NCBI GenBank assembly: GCA_016839165.1
Contig: CP069301.1
Coordinates: 62,001-126,000 of the forward strand
Length of the DNA stretch: 64,000 nt
Reading direction: 5' to 3'
From: Bradyrhizobium sp. PSBB068
GTDB taxonomy: Bacteria; Pseudomonadota; Alphaproteobacteria; Rhizobiales; Xanthobacteraceae
Both the position numbers and the translations under genes were made by a program. The notes beneath the pieces were generated by a model, which did not search any database, was not told where the DNA came from, and saw only the letters and a list, made by a program, of their open reading frames with translations. This document shows, in pieces, positions 24,502 to 33,031 of this stretch. Numbering within the stretch: position 1 is the stretch's first letter; each line of letters opens with the position of its first letter.

Positions 24502-26943
24502 ATGGCCAGCGAACAGAAGGCGATGTCCCGAGGCGGATGCGGATGCTCGTCAAAGGCGGTCGCCGCCGGTCCTGAAACGCCGGTCAAGAAGAGCGGGTGC
24601 TGCGGGGGCGGAGACGCGCACGACCATAATCATCACGCTGCGGGCAGAGCCGGCGTCGTAGACCCGGTCTGCGGCATGACCGTCGATCCCGCAACCAGCA
24701 AGCATCGCTTCGACTTCAGGGGCGTCACCTACCATTTCTGCTCGGCCGGCTGCCAAACTACGTTCGCCGCCGCTCCGGAGCGATACCTCGATAAGGCGAA
24801 CGCAGCGCCGCAGCACGCCGACGTCCCGGAGGGCACGGTCTACACCTGCCCCATGCATCCGCAGATCCGTCAGATCAGACCCGGAAGCTGCCCGATCTGC
24901 GGGATGGCGCTGGAGCCCGAACTGGTCAGCCTCGACGACCAACCCAACCCCGAACTGGCCGACATGACCTGGCGCTTCTGGGTGGGGCTCGCGCTGGCGC
25001 TGCCGGTCATTGTACTCGAGATGGGCGGCCATCTGGTCGGCAGCCACGGCTGGATCGACCAAAACCCCTCGAACTGGATCCAACTCGTCTTCGCCACGCC
25101 GGTCGTTCTCTGGGCCGGATGGCCGTTCTTCGTGCGCGGCTGGCAGTCGCTGGTCACCCGAAACCTGAACATGTTCACCCTGATTGCGATGGGCGTGGGC
25201 GTCGCCTTTGCCTACAGCGTCGTCGCCACCGTAGCGCCGGGCATCTTCCCGTCCGCATTCCGAAGCCACGGCGGCGCGGTGGCGGTCTATTTCGAGGCCG
25301 CTGCGGTGATTACCGTTCTGGTCCTGCTCGGCCAGGTGCTGGAGCTTCGAGCCCGCGAGGCCACCTCCGGCGCGATCAAGGCCCTGCTGGATCTGGCGCC
25401 CAAGACCGCCCGCCTCGTCGACGAGAACGGGGCGGACCGAGAGGTCCCGATGGACGGCCTGAACGTCGGCGACAAGCTGCGGGTCCGGCCCGGGGAAAAG
25501 GTCCCGGTGGACGGCGTCATCATCGAAGGCCGCTCGTCCCTCGACGAGTCGCTGGTGACCGGCGAGTCCATGCCGGTCTCCAAGGAGAGCGGCGCCAAGG
25601 TGATCGCCGGCACCCTGAATCAATCGGGCGGGTTCGTGATGCGGGCCGAGAAGGTCGGCCGTGATACCCTTCTTTCCCAGATCGTGCAGATGGTGGCGCA
25701 GGCGCAGCGTTCCCGCGCTCCCATCCAGCGTCTCGCCGACCAGGTCGCCGGCTGGTTCGTGCCGGCCGTGATTGCGGCGGCTCTCGTCGCCTTCGGCGCC
25801 TGGGCGCTGTTCGGCCCGGAGCCGCGGCTCGCGTTCGGACTGGTTGCGGCCGTGAGCGTCCTGATCATTGCCTGCCCTTGCGCCCTCGGACTTGCGACGC
25901 CGATGTCGATCATGGTCGGCGTCGGACGCGGAGCCCAGGCCGGCGTCCTGATCAAGAATGCGGAAGCGCTCGAACGGATGGAAAAAGTCGATACGCTGGT
26001 CGTCGACAAGACGGGAACGCTGACCGAAGGCAAGCCGAAGGTGGTCGACATCATCCCTGCGCAGGGATTCGACGAAGCGGAAATTCTGAAGCTTGCGGCG
26101 AGCGTCGAACGGTCCAGCGAACATCCGCTCGCCGACGCGATTGTCCGGGCGGCGAAAGAACGGAATCTGGCTCTCGCCGATGTCCAGGAGTTCGATTCCC
26201 CGACCGGCAAGGGAGTTACGGGTAAGGTCGGCGGCAGGTCGGTCCTGCTCGGCAACTCCAATTTTCTGAAATCCGCGGGCATTAAAACGCAACTGTTGGA
26301 GACGCAGGCGGAAAAGCTGCGAGGCGACGGCGCGACGGTCATCAACGTCGCGGTCGACGGCAGACTCGCCGGCATTCTGGCAATCGCCGACCCGGTCAAG
26401 GCGTCGACGCCGGATGCACTGAAGTTGCTGGCCGCCGAAGGCATCAAGGTCATCATGCTGACCGGCGATAACCGTACGACGGCAAGCGCGATCGCGCGGC
26501 GGCTCGGCATTCCAGACGTCGAGGCGGAGGTGCTTCCGGATCAGAAGAGCGCCGTCGTCAGCAAGCTCCAGCAGGAAGGCCGCGTCGTCGCGATGGCGGG
26601 GGATGGCGTCAACGACGCCCCTGCCCTCGCGGCGGCGGACGTGGGAATCGCCATGGGTACCGGAACGGATGTCGCGATGGAGAGCGCCGGCGTCACCCTG
26701 CTGAAGGGCGACTTAGGCGGCATCGTCCGCGCCCGGCGTCTTTCTCAGGCGACGATGAGCAACATCCGGCAGAACCTGTTCTTTGCTTTCATCTATAACG
26801 CGGCGGGAATTCCGATCGCGGCGGGCATCCTGTATCCGACGTTCGGATTGCTGCTCTCCCCGGTCATTGCCGCTGCCGCAATGGCGCTCTCGTCCGTGAG
26901 CGTTGTCGGCAACGCGCTGCGGCTGCGAGCGGTTCGGATATAG
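24502..26943 (+). CDS. copA: Cu(I)-exporting P1B-type ATPase
   Basis: 813 residues; the ATG at 24502 was chosen for its AAGGAG site. Instead of a CxxC ferredoxin-like domain, the N terminus has Cys/His clusters ([22 protein letters not shown]), a YHS domain at about 52-98 ([15 protein letters not shown]) and a heavy-metal-binding domain at 115-140 ([18 protein letters not shown]). The core carries [16 protein letters not shown] (the Cu-type CPC), [19 protein letters not shown] and [11 protein letters not shown]. Role: ATP-driven Cu(I) export from the cytosol. It is divergent from csoR. Confidence 0.95.
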   Translation: MASEQKAMSRGGCGCSSKAVAAGPETPVKKSGCCGGGDAHDHNHHAAGRAGVVDPVCGMTVDPATSKHRFDFRGVTYHFCSAGCQTTFAAAPERYLDKANAAPQHADVPEGTVYTCPMHPQIRQIRPGSCPICGMALEPELVSLDDQPNPELADMTWRFWVGLALALPVIVLEMGGHLVGSHGWIDQNPSNWIQLVFATPVVLWAGWPFFVRGWQSLVTRNLNMFTLIAMGVGVAFAYSVVATVAPGIFPSAFRSHGGAVAVYFEAAAVITVLVLLGQVLELRAREATSGAIKALLDLAPKTARLVDENGADREVPMDGLNVGDKLRVRPGEKVPVDGVIIEGRSSLDESLVTGESMPVSKESGAKVIAGTLNQSGGFVMRAEKVGRDTLLSQIVQMVAQAQRSRAPIQRLADQVAGWFVPAVIAAALVAFGAWALFGPEPRLAFGLVAAVSVLIIACPCALGLATPMSIMVGVGRGAQAGVLIKNAEALERMEKVDTLVVDKTGTLTEGKPKVVDIIPAQGFDEAEILKLAASVERSSEHPLADAIVRAAKERNLALADVQEFDSPTGKGVTGKVGGRSVLLGNSNFLKSAGIKTQLLETQAEKLRGDGATVINVAVDGRLAGILAIADPVKASTPDALKLLAAEGIKVIMLTGDNRTTASAIARRLGIPDVEAEVLPDQKSAVVSKLQQEGRVVAMAGDGVNDAPALAAADVGIAMGTGTDVAMESAGVTLLKGDLGGIVRARRLSQATMSNIRQNLFFAFIYNAAGIPIAAGILYPTFGLLLSPVIAAAAMALSSVSVVGNALRLRAVRI

Positions 26944-27154
26944 CTGAAAGAGTGCTGAATTGCCCCGCAGTGCGGGGAGCGCGATGACGCTGCATTCTCC
27001 TTTCCGACCTCATTGTCGGGGCCGGTCCGTACGAAGCGAAATATCTCGGACCTGGCCCAGACGGCTGTGCCAATTTCGCAATCCAGGGCGCGTCGGGGCA
27101 GAGGAACACCCGTGACGGGTCTTTCGACATTGATGCAGTAGAAAAGGTTCGACG

Positions 27155-28051
27155 ATGACAACCAAACTCGACTGCCTGGTAATCGGCGGTGGCCCTGCCG
27201 GCCTTACCGCTGCAATATATCTGGGCCGTTTTCGGCGCAATTTCGTCGTCGCGGACGCCGGTGCCAGCCGGGCCCTTTGGATTCCGAAATCACATAATCA
27301 TGCCGGCTTTCCGGAAGGAGTAACCGGCAGCGAACTGGTGGGCCGTATGCGCTCGCAAGCCGTGAAATATGGAGCGCGTATCGTTTCAGGCACCGTATCC
27401 GAACTTGAGCACTTGCCGGACGGAACGTTTGAAGCAACACTCGAAGGCACACAAGTCAGTGCACAAACCGTCCTGCTCGCCACAGGCGTGATCGACAAGG
27501 AGCCGGCGCTTCCTAACCTCTTCGATGCGGTTCAGAAAGGCCTCATCCGCCACTGCGGAATTTGTGACGGATACGAAGTGATCGACCACAAAATTGCGGT
27601 CATCGGCCATGGCGAAACCGGTCTCGGTGAAGCGCTTTTCCTGAGGACCTACACGGCCGACATCACGCTGTTCTCGCTGGGCGAGCCGCTAAGGCTCGAT
27701 AGCGCGCAGCGGCAAAAAATGCATGCCGCCGGCATCAAGGCCGTCGAAGAGGCGGTCACGCAAGTCGAAATCGATGAGGGCAAGATCGTTGGGCTCACCA
27801 TGAACCGTCACGGTACGCTTGCGTTCGATACCCTCTACTCGGCTTTAGGCTGTGCCCCGCGATCATCTCTAGCGGGCGCACTGGGAGCGGCTCTCGATAA
27901 TCACTGCGTGGTTGCCGACGAGCACCAGCGAAGCACGGTCGCGAACTTTTTCGTTGCGGGAGACGTCGCGAAGGGTGTCGACCAAATCAGCGTCGCAATG
28001 GGACACGCTGCTGCCGCAGCAACAGCCATTCATAACTCGCTGCGCGAATAG
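27155..28051 (+). CDS. Thioredoxin-reductase-like flavoprotein
   Basis: 298 residues. An FAD-binding GGGPAGLTAAIYLGRF lies near the N terminus. The redox pair CGIC (134-137) is in the thioredoxin reductase position. The NAD(P)H-binding loop reads GHGETGLGEA instead of the common GxGxxA form. VANFFVAGDVAKGVDQISVA is the second FAD motif. It may reduce a thiol partner or defend against metal-induced oxidation. It stands alone between copA and the minus-strand gene at 28477, and the partner is unknown. Confidence 0.85.
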   Translation: MTTKLDCLVIGGGPAGLTAAIYLGRFRRNFVVADAGASRALWIPKSHNHAGFPEGVTGSELVGRMRSQAVKYGARIVSGTVSELEHLPDGTFEATLEGTQVSAQTVLLATGVIDKEPALPNLFDAVQKGLIRHCGICDGYEVIDHKIAVIGHGETGLGEALFLRTYTADITLFSLGEPLRLDSAQRQKMHAAGIKAVEEAVTQVEIDEGKIVGLTMNRHGTLAFDTLYSALGCAPRSSLAGALGAALDNHCVVADEHQRSTVANFFVAGDVAKGVDQISVAMGHAAAAATAIHNSLRE

Positions 28052-28068
28052 CCCCTTCGTGGGGCTAT
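28048..28068 (+). terminator. Hairpin at the end of the flavoprotein gene
   Basis: ATAGCCCC pairs with GGGGCTAT around a TTCGT loop. The left arm includes the TAG stop codon. There is no T run, so it is a weak intrinsic terminator or an mRNA-stabilising hairpin. Confidence 0.5.
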
Positions 28069-28171
28069 CGTCCAGGATCGGTGCCATTATCGTCAGGCCG
28101 ATCAGGCACGGTGACGGCGCTGCTGCGCGCAGCCACGAAAGTGTGCACCGTCGCCGGACATAAGACCCCGC

Positions 28172-28477
28172 TCACCAGTGATGGTGATGATGGCCGAAAC
28201 CGCCGCCGAAACCGAAGCTGATGCCGGGACCGTAGCCATAACCGTATCCCGGACCGTAGGCATAACTAGAATAGCCGGGCTGCACGTAGTAGCGCCGCTG
28301 AACATACCGTCGGGAATTGTAGCACCGCCCGTACCTGTCGCAAATGAGGTGAACATTTTCCACGAGCGGTTCGGGCAGCGCAGCGGTGGTCATCTTCGCC
28401 AAAGGAAGAGCCGAGGCGGGAGCGCATACCGCAATAGTTAACAGCGCCGCAGCGCCTATGAGCGGAAAACGAGACAT
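28172..28477 (-). CDS. Exported Gly/Tyr/His-rich protein (101 aa)
   Basis: From the ATG at 28477, after AGAGGGGAGGAT. Signal peptide (AALLTIAVCAPASALP), then NVHLICDRYGRCYNSRRYVQ with two Cys, and a repetitive tail (YGPGYGYGYGPG, GFGGGFG) ending in five His and a Trp. Low-complexity tails of this type are common in small rhizobial periplasmic proteins. The His run could bind metal. Function unknown. Confidence 0.7.
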   Translation of the reverse strand: MSRFPLIGAAALLTIAVCAPASALPLAKMTTAALPEPLVENVHLICDRYGRCYNSRRYVQRRYYVQPGYSSYAYGPGYGYGYGPGISFGFGGGFGHHHHHW

Positions 28478-28619
28478 AGGATCCTCCCCTCTTTGTAATC
28501 GTAGAGAGGAAAGCCGCCACTCCGAAATAAGTTCCCTCAGGCGGTTCGCTTCGCATGGAGGGAACTCCCTCACACGTCTCGCATTGGTTCACGTGATCAT
28601 CATTAACTCGGAGATGAAT

Positions 28620-28817
28620 ATGAACAGGGTGTTGCTCGTTATAGCGTTCGCCTTCGTCAGTTCTGCCGCTGCGGCTGTTGCCCTTCCGGTCGGAAGTCAA
28701 CCTGGCATGACAAACGCCGGAGCCGAAGTTGTCCAGATTAAGCAAAAGAAGGCCAAAAGCGACGCGAAGAAAATGAAGGGCATGAAGGGCATGGACCATT
28801 CCAAGATGAAAATGTGA
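28620..28817 (+). CDS. Small exported Lys/Met-rich protein (65 aa)
   Basis: The ATG at 28620 has GGAG six bases upstream; the ATG at 28614 touches that site and is less likely. A signal peptide (VLLVIAFAFVSSAAAAVALP) is followed by a short mature part that ends KKMKGMKGMDHSKMKM. The MKGMKGM motif is also at the C terminus of the oxidase at 20392, suggesting a shared copper-binding peptide. A strong terminator follows. Function inferred only from Met content and position. Confidence 0.7.
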   Translation: MNRVLLVIAFAFVSSAAAAVALPVGSQPGMTNAGAEVVQIKQKKAKSDAKKMKGMKGMDHSKMKM

Positions 28818-28841
28818 TTCACTTGCTCTCGGAATTCCATC

Positions 28842-28870
28842 GGGCGCGCCAAATGGCGCGCCCTTATTAT
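28842..28870 (+). terminator. Rho-independent terminator after the KGM protein
   Basis: GGGCGCGCC and GGCGCGCCC form a perfect nine-base stem around AAAT, followed by TTATTAT. It is 25 bases after the stop codon of the 65-aa gene. Confidence 0.85.
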
Positions 28871-28947
28871 ATAAAACCGCTGACGCATCGGAATTTATGA
28901 CGAGAAGACGAACTGATCGCTGCTGTAATTTTAGCCCCTAAACTACT

Positions 28948-28955
28948 CGCGCCTT
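28948..28955. repeat. Target-site duplication, left copy
   Basis: CGCGCCTT directly left of the IS256-family element; an identical copy is at 30355-30362. Eight bases is the usual duplication length for this family. Confidence 0.85.
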
Positions 28956-30354
28956 GGAGCTATCGCCAAATCTTGGTGACGGCCGGGGCCGGTCAGGCGG
29001 CGGCGGTTGCGGGCTGACGATCAATCGGCTTTGCGATGACCTCGATCCCGTTGTTGAATGTCACACCGAGAACGAGTTTTGGCAACTGGTTATGACCGTC
29101 GAGACGGCGCCAGCTTTTTTGGGCGCCCTCGATCAGTTTGAAGACCATCGTGAGCGCGGTCCTGTTGGATAGACAGCCCTTCGATCGGATCATGCGGTGG
29201 CGCACGGTGGCGAAGGTGCTTTCAATGGGGTTGGTGGTCCGTAAGTGTTTCCAATGCTCGGCCGGGAAGTCGTAGAATGCCAGTAGCGTATCTCGATCCT
29301 TGCTCAGGCAGTCGGCCGCCTTGTCGTATTTCAACGCGTAGCTCTCGATGAATGCCTCGAACGCCAGTTCGGCGGCGGCCTTGGTTTCGGCCATCCAGAC
29401 CTCCTGCAACGCGCGTTTGGCTTTCGGCTGCTGGCTCTTCGGCAACTTGGCGAGCACGTTCGCGGTCTTGTGCACCCAGCCGCGCTGCTCGCGCGTTTTC
29501 GGCCAGACCTCACCGGCAGCCTTCCAGAACCCGAGGGCGCCATCGGCGATGACGAGCCGCGGGGGCACGTCGAGCCCGCGCCGCTTCAGATCGAGCAGCA
29601 GATCGCGCCAGTCGTGCGCGCTCTCGCGGGCGCCATCGGTGAAGCCGACCAGTTCCTTGCGGCCTTCCGGCGTCGCGCCGATCAGCACGAGGATGCACTG
29701 CTTTTCGTCCTCCAGGCGTGCTTCGAGATGGATGCCATCCGCCCAGATGTAAACGTAGCGCTTCGCCGACAGATCGCGCTTCTGCCAAGCGGCTTGTTCG
29801 TCGAACCAGCCGTCCTTCAGGCGGCCGATGGCCGATGCCGACAACCCGGCAGCATCATTGCCGAGCAGTGCCGCCAACGCTATACCCTTCAGATAAAGGA
29901 TCGGCAGCAGCGTCTCGATCGACTTCGACCGGCGCATGTAGGGCGGCAGGATCGACGGCGAGAACCGGATGCGCCCTGGATCGGCGGCGGCGGCTTCGCG
30001 GTCACGCACACGCGGCTGGCGGACGGCGACCGGACCGATACCGGTCATCACTTCGCGCTCCGGCAGATGACCGTGGCGGACCACCCGCTGCTGGCCGTCC
30101 CCGGTCTTCAAATCTGCATGCTTGTCGAGGAAGTCCGCGACCTCGGCCTCGACCGCCTTGGCAAGCAGCGCACGGGCTCCGTTGCGTAAGATTCCGGTGA
30201 GTTGATCGTCGAAGAATCCTGGCTGAATCAGCTTGATAACGTTATCCTGTGGCACGGCATATCGCTCCTTCGGTGGAGAAGTGGAGGCGTCAAGCACCCC
30301 CACGATATGCCGCCTTTCCGATTCCCACCGTCACCAACTTTCGGCGATAGCCCC
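28956..30354 (-). mobile_element. IS256-family insertion sequence (1399 bp)
   Basis: The ends begin GGAGCTATCGCC (left) and, on the opposite strand, GGGGCTATCGCC (right). The inverted repeats extend to 27 bases with 23 identical. The element is flanked by the eight-base duplication CGCGCCTT and holds one full-length transposase gene. Intact ends and perfect duplication indicate a recent insertion. It lies between the copper region and the mercury region, 107 bases left of the broken MerF-like gene. Confidence 0.92.
28993..30255 (-). CDS. IS256-family transposase
   Basis: About 420 residues from the GTG at 30255, which has AAGGAG nine bases upstream; an ATG at 30303 would add 16 residues. Typical Mutator/IS256 sequence: RNGARALLAKAVEAEVADFL, VYIWADGIHLEARLEDEKQC (first catalytic Asp), PPRLVIADGALGFWKAAGEV (second Asp) and NPIESTFATVRHRM (catalytic Glu). 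The length is normal and no frame breaks are seen, so it is probably active. It fills the element apart from about 40 bases on the left and 100 on the right. Confidence 0.93.
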   Translation of the reverse strand: MPQDNVIKLIQPGFFDDQLTGILRNGARALLAKAVEAEVADFLDKHADLKTGDGQQRVVRHGHLPEREVMTGIGPVAVRQPRVRDREAAAADPGRIRFSPSILPPYMRRSKSIETLLPILYLKGIALAALLGNDAAGLSASAIGRLKDGWFDEQAAWQKRDLSAKRYVYIWADGIHLEARLEDEKQCILVLIGATPEGRKELVGFTDGARESAHDWRDLLLDLKRRGLDVPPRLVIADGALGFWKAAGEVWPKTREQRGWVHKTANVLAKLPKSQQPKAKRALQEVWMAETKAAAELAFEAFIESYALKYDKAADCLSKDRDTLLAFYDFPAEHWKHLRTTNPIESTFATVRHRMIRSKGCLSNRTALTMVFKLIEGAQKSWRRLDGHNQLPKLVLGVTFNNGIEVIAKPIDRQPATAAA

Positions 30355-30362
30355 CGCGCCTT
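30355..30362. repeat. Target-site duplication, right copy
   Basis: CGCGCCTT immediately right of the IS256-family element, matching 28948-28955. Confidence 0.85.
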
Positions 30363-30383
30363 GCTGGTTTCTCCTGCACCCTC

Positions 30384-30422
30384 AGAGCCGGAAGGTGAAA
30401 TCCGAAGTTCCCTTCCGGCTCT
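30384..30422. terminator. Long hairpin beside the IS insertion
   Basis: AGAGCCGGAAGG and CCTTCCGGCTCT form a perfect 12-base stem with a 15-base loop. It may terminate the minus-strand MerF-like transcript, though no T run follows on either strand. Confidence 0.5.
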
Positions 30423-30461
30423 CAAAATTACTCTTCAACCCAGTTCCGACCAGAACCGGCT

Positions 30462-30756
30462 CTAATCGTGGCGGTCGTCATGGCGATCACCGTGGCGAGT
30501 GTCGTGGTGAATGTCGTCGTGATGAGTATCGTGATGGTCATCACGATCTACTCGCACAACCGCATGGTCATCAACAAGACGCCGACTAGCCCGAGAGCGA
30601 TGAATACTGCCCGGGATTGCGAAATAGAGGGACTTGAAAAGCCACGACAGGAGCCCCGCGGTCCCGGCCGCGCCCAGCGGCGCTGACGAGAACAGGCCCG
30701 CCGCAGCACAGCACCGCGAGCATGCGGGCAATTGCACCTATGGTGCGTTCGTTCAT
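30462..30756 (-). pseudogene. Broken MerF-like mercury transporter with His/Asp-rich tail
   Basis: No single frame is whole, but removing one base near 30679-30683 and one in the run near 30611-30615 gives a 68-residue two-helix protein. It starts MNERTIGAIARMLAVLCCGG, continues PVLVSALGAAGTAGLLSWLF, and ends FIALGLVGVLLMTMRLCE at a stop at 30548. The vicinal Cys pair in helix 1 followed by PVLV and LGxxG matches MerF. A further one-base shift would append a His/Asp-rich tail (DDHHDTHHDDIHHDTRH) open to 30462. A MerR-type promoter-operator stands upstream at 30805-30835. Gene decay and assembly error are both possible. Confidence 0.6.
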
Positions 30757-30804
30757 GGTGCCACGCCTCTCCGGGCCGGTCCACTCCTGTGGCCGTTCAG
30801 AAAC

Positions 30805-30835
30805 AAAGTGCACCCTGTAGTACCTACACGTTCAA
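30805..30835 (-). promoter_or_regulatory. MerR-type promoter-operator 1 (MerF-like gene)
   Basis: On the minus strand: -35 TTGAAC, a 19-base spacer containing GTGTA-GGTAC-TACAGG, and -10 CACTTT. The 19-base spacer with an internal palindrome is the hallmark of MerR-family activation. It lies 49 bases before the MerF-like start. Confidence 0.7.
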
Positions 30836-30946
30836 GAGGCTTGCGTTCACGATCGCAGGAGCCATCTCCGGAACGTCACGCGCGTCTGCCTGCCGGGAAT
30901 AGATCGCCTTCAAAACGCTGAAGAGACGCGCGCCGAAGTGCCCGAA

Positions 30947-31393
30947 CTACCTTGCCCAACGTATCGGCGCGCGCGCATCGAACAACGCGTCGATGATGGG
31001 ACACTTGGGTATTTTCCCGCCCCCGCACTGAGAAGCCATCGTCTCGAGCACGACTTTGAGTTTCTTGAGATCCGCCATCTTTCGGCGGATCGCCTGCACG
31101 TGCTCGAGTGCCAACGCTTCAATCTGCCTGCACGTGTAATTGTCGCCATCCACCATTCTGAGCAATTCCCGGATTTCTTCGAGAGTGAAACCCAGATCGC
31201 GGCTTCGGAGGACGAAATGCAAGCGTCTGACGAGAGCTTGCCCGTAGAGGCGATGCCCGCCTTGACTGCGAGGCGGCGCCGGTAGGATGCCGATCTGCTC
31301 GTAGTACCGGATCGTTTCGATGTTGCAGCCGGTCTGGGCAGCCAGTGCACCGCGAGTCAGGAATTCGTCCCGGTTTGTCGTCTTGCTCCACAT
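30947..31393 (-). CDS. merR: Mercury-responsive MerR regulator
   Basis: 148 residues from the ATG at 31393. The winged HTH head reads FLTRGALAAQTGCNIETIRY and YEQIGILPAPPRSQGGHRLY. A long dimer helix follows. Three Cys, in NYTCRQIEA, ASQCGGG and IPKCPIIDAL, correspond to Cys82, Cys117 and Cys126 of Tn501 MerR, which bind Hg(II) across the dimer. The merB gene is divergent and four similar operator sites lie within 1.8 kb, so this regulator probably controls all of them. Confidence 0.9.
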   Translation of the reverse strand: MWSKTTNRDEFLTRGALAAQTGCNIETIRYYEQIGILPAPPRSQGGHRLYGQALVRRLHFVLRSRDLGFTLEEIRELLRMVDGDNYTCRQIEALALEHVQAIRRKMADLKKLKVVLETMASQCGGGKIPKCPIIDALFDARAPIRWAR

Positions 31394-31403
31394 AGTATCC
31401 GCC

Positions 31404-31434
31404 TCGAACCTGTAATGACTACAGGTCAGATAGC
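31404..31434 (+). promoter_or_regulatory. MerR-type promoter-operator 2 (merR upstream)
   Basis: Plus strand: -35-like TCGAAC, 19-base spacer, -10-like GATAGC, with a perfect CCTGTA-N5-TACAGG palindrome at 31409-31425. It is 15 bases upstream of merR, so it may also serve autoregulation. The plus-strand reading has no gene of its own before operator 3. Confidence 0.65.
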
Positions 31435-31564
31435 GCCGACACCCGCCATTGGCAAGGACAACCCACCCCGGGCTGCGCGCGAAGTCGGACCGGAGGGTCC
31501 TTTGCGGCATCGCTCGCTGCGGCGAGCGTTTCGCGGAAAAGTGCCATCGCCACGAAATTCGCCC

Positions 31565-31595
31565 TTGAGCCTGTATTACCTACAGCCACTACGCT
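31565..31595 (+). promoter_or_regulatory. MerR-type promoter-operator 3 (merB)
   Basis: -35 TTGAGC, 19-base spacer with CCTGTA-N5-TACAGC, -10 TACGCT. It lies 57 bases before merB and is expected to be activated by MerR-Hg(II). Confidence 0.75.
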
Positions 31596-31655
31596 CTTCC
31601 GAGCTTGCCGAAAACCATCTACGGCACTGACGAAACATAGGAAGTAAATCACGTG

Positions 31656-32369
31656 ATGAAGAGCGCTTCGCAGGGAGCCCCCAATAACACGAAGCCCGCA
31701 TCGCGCGCTTTGGATCCGAACGCCGGCCGCCAAGCGTTCGACGTTTACTTGAGGCGGCGCGTTCTGACAGAGAATACTCCGGAACTGCAGAGACTGAGTG
31801 TCGAGCTCTTCAGATTGCTTGGTTGCGGCGTGCCGGTGACGCGCGAGCAACTCGGCATCGGGTGCGACCTTCCAACGGAACGCATCGACCAGCTTCTGCT
31901 CGAATTCCCGCCGACAAACTTTGGATTCGATGAACATGGACAGGTCATTGCATTTGGAGGCCTGAGCCTCGTTCCGACGCACCATCGCTTCCACACGGAA
32001 GACGCCGGGCTCTATACCTGGTGCGCTTTTGACGCGCTTTTTCTTCCGGAAATTCTCGGCAAGCCGGCGACCTTGGTCACGCACTGCCCCGGATCCGGGA
32101 CCCAACTTACCGTCGAGCTGGCACCCGGCCAGTTGCGCTCGACGCCGCCATCCGGCTGCGTGATGTCGATCGTCGCGCCGGATAGCGACGCTTGCTGCGT
32201 CAATCTCCGAAGCGCGTTCTGCGACCACGTCAACCTGTTCAAGGACGAACGGACATTCACGGCCTGGTCGCAAGCCCGGCAGGAAGCACATGTAACGCTT
32301 CCGGAAGCGCAGATCTTTGCTCGGCAAAGAAACCCGGTGCGGTACCCCGATGTCGACTTGAGCGCCTGA
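31656..32369 (+). CDS. merB: Organomercurial lyase MerB
   Basis: 237 residues. MerB cleaves carbon-mercury bonds, releasing Hg(II) for MerA. The catalytic set is present: Cys123 and Asp126 in LYTWCAFDALFLP (Cys96 and Asp99 in the R831b enzyme), Cys144 in THCPGSG, and Cys189 in SAFCDHVNLF (Cys159). The N-terminal helical domain (ELQRLSVELFRLLGCGVPVT) is also present. A GTG three bases upstream is an alternative start. It has its own MerR-type promoter and is separated from merT by a second one. Confidence 0.92.
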   Translation: MKSASQGAPNNTKPASRALDPNAGRQAFDVYLRRRVLTENTPELQRLSVELFRLLGCGVPVTREQLGIGCDLPTERIDQLLLEFPPTNFGFDEHGQVIAFGGLSLVPTHHRFHTEDAGLYTWCAFDALFLPEILGKPATLVTHCPGSGTQLTVELAPGQLRSTPPSGCVMSIVAPDSDACCVNLRSAFCDHVNLFKDERTFTAWSQARQEAHVTLPEAQIFARQRNPVRYPDVDLSA

Positions 32370-32514
32370 CACGCCGCTGAACTGGCATTGATGAAGACGC
32401 AGAGGATGCTGTAGGCCAATGAATATGCCGTAGTAGTCCGTCGAGTAGGGTTCAAGCGCAATTTCCTTGAGGCGCCGCCTCACAAAACCGTGTTGGCGGT
32501 TCCGAAAGTTCCGC

Positions 32515-32545
32515 TTGAACCTGTACTTGCTACAGGCCCCATAAC
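32515..32545 (+). promoter_or_regulatory. MerR-type promoter-operator 4 (merT)
   Basis: -35 TTGAAC, 19-base spacer with perfect CCTGTA-N5-TACAGG at 32520-32536, -10 CATAAC. It is 29 bases before the merT start and should drive merTPA. Confidence 0.8.
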
Positions 32546-32574
32546 ACTACAAGGCGTCACGGAGGGCGCAGCAC

Positions 32575-32994
32575 ATGGACAAAATAGTGCAACAAAACTT
32601 CACTGGCGCAACGCCCTCCTCGCGTGAGGCCGATCGGGGGGATTCGTCGACCCGGACGGCCCGGCTGGCCTCTGTTGGCGGAATTTTGGCGGCGCTGGGC
32701 GCGGCATCGTGCTGCGTGGTACCATTTGCTCTTTTCACGCTCGGAATCAGCGGAGCCTGGATCAGCAACCTGACCGCGCTTGAACCCTATCAGCCGATTT
32801 TCGCCGTGGTTACCTTCGCCTTCCTCGGTTACGGGTTCTACCTCGTCTATCGCAAGCCCAAGGTGGACTGTGCCGAAGATTCCTACTGCGCCAAGCCGCG
32901 TTCCGGACGTACGGCCAAGATCGGCCTTTGGGTCGCCACCGTTCTGGTGATCGTGGCACTCGGCTTTCCAAAAATCGCACCGTTATTTCTTTAG
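32575..32994 (+). CDS. merT: Mercuric transporter MerT
   Basis: 139 residues, slightly long because of a polar N-terminal extension of about 30 residues. Three transmembrane helices. The first carries the vicinal pair Cys46-Cys47 in GAASCCVVPFALFTLGISGA, and the loop between helices 2 and 3 carries Cys99 and Cys105 (VDCAEDSYCAKP). Family knowledge: Hg(II) passes from MerP to these pairs and into the cytosol. It leads the merT-merP-merA set. Confidence 0.93.
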   Translation: MDKIVQQNFTGATPSSREADRGDSSTRTARLASVGGILAALGAASCCVVPFALFTLGISGAWISNLTALEPYQPIFAVVTFAFLGYGFYLVYRKPKVDCAEDSYCAKPRSGRTAKIGLWVATVLVIVALGFPKIAPLFL

Positions 32995-33031
32995 TCTGTT
33001 GCCCAATCCAGAATCCAAAAGGAGAGAGATC

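Noticed and set aside
24550..26292. A 580-codon frame antisense to copA.
   Set aside because: Its Arg/His/Asp-rich sequence is the usual shadow of a GC-rich gene; the plus strand encodes a fully conserved ATPase.
30481..30545. A short GTCGTGRTGA-like tandem pattern that could suggest a CRISPR or minisatellite.
   Set aside because: The units are imperfect and shorter than CRISPR repeats, there are no spacers, and it is explained by alternating His/Asp codons on the minus strand.
30468..30686. A plus-strand frame of 72 codons with many Val and Met.
   Set aside because: It is the antisense of the His/Asp-rich tail and has no ribosome site.
31419..32483. A 354-codon frame antisense to merB.
   Set aside because: The plus-strand frame has the complete MerB catalytic set, so the antisense frame is a shadow.
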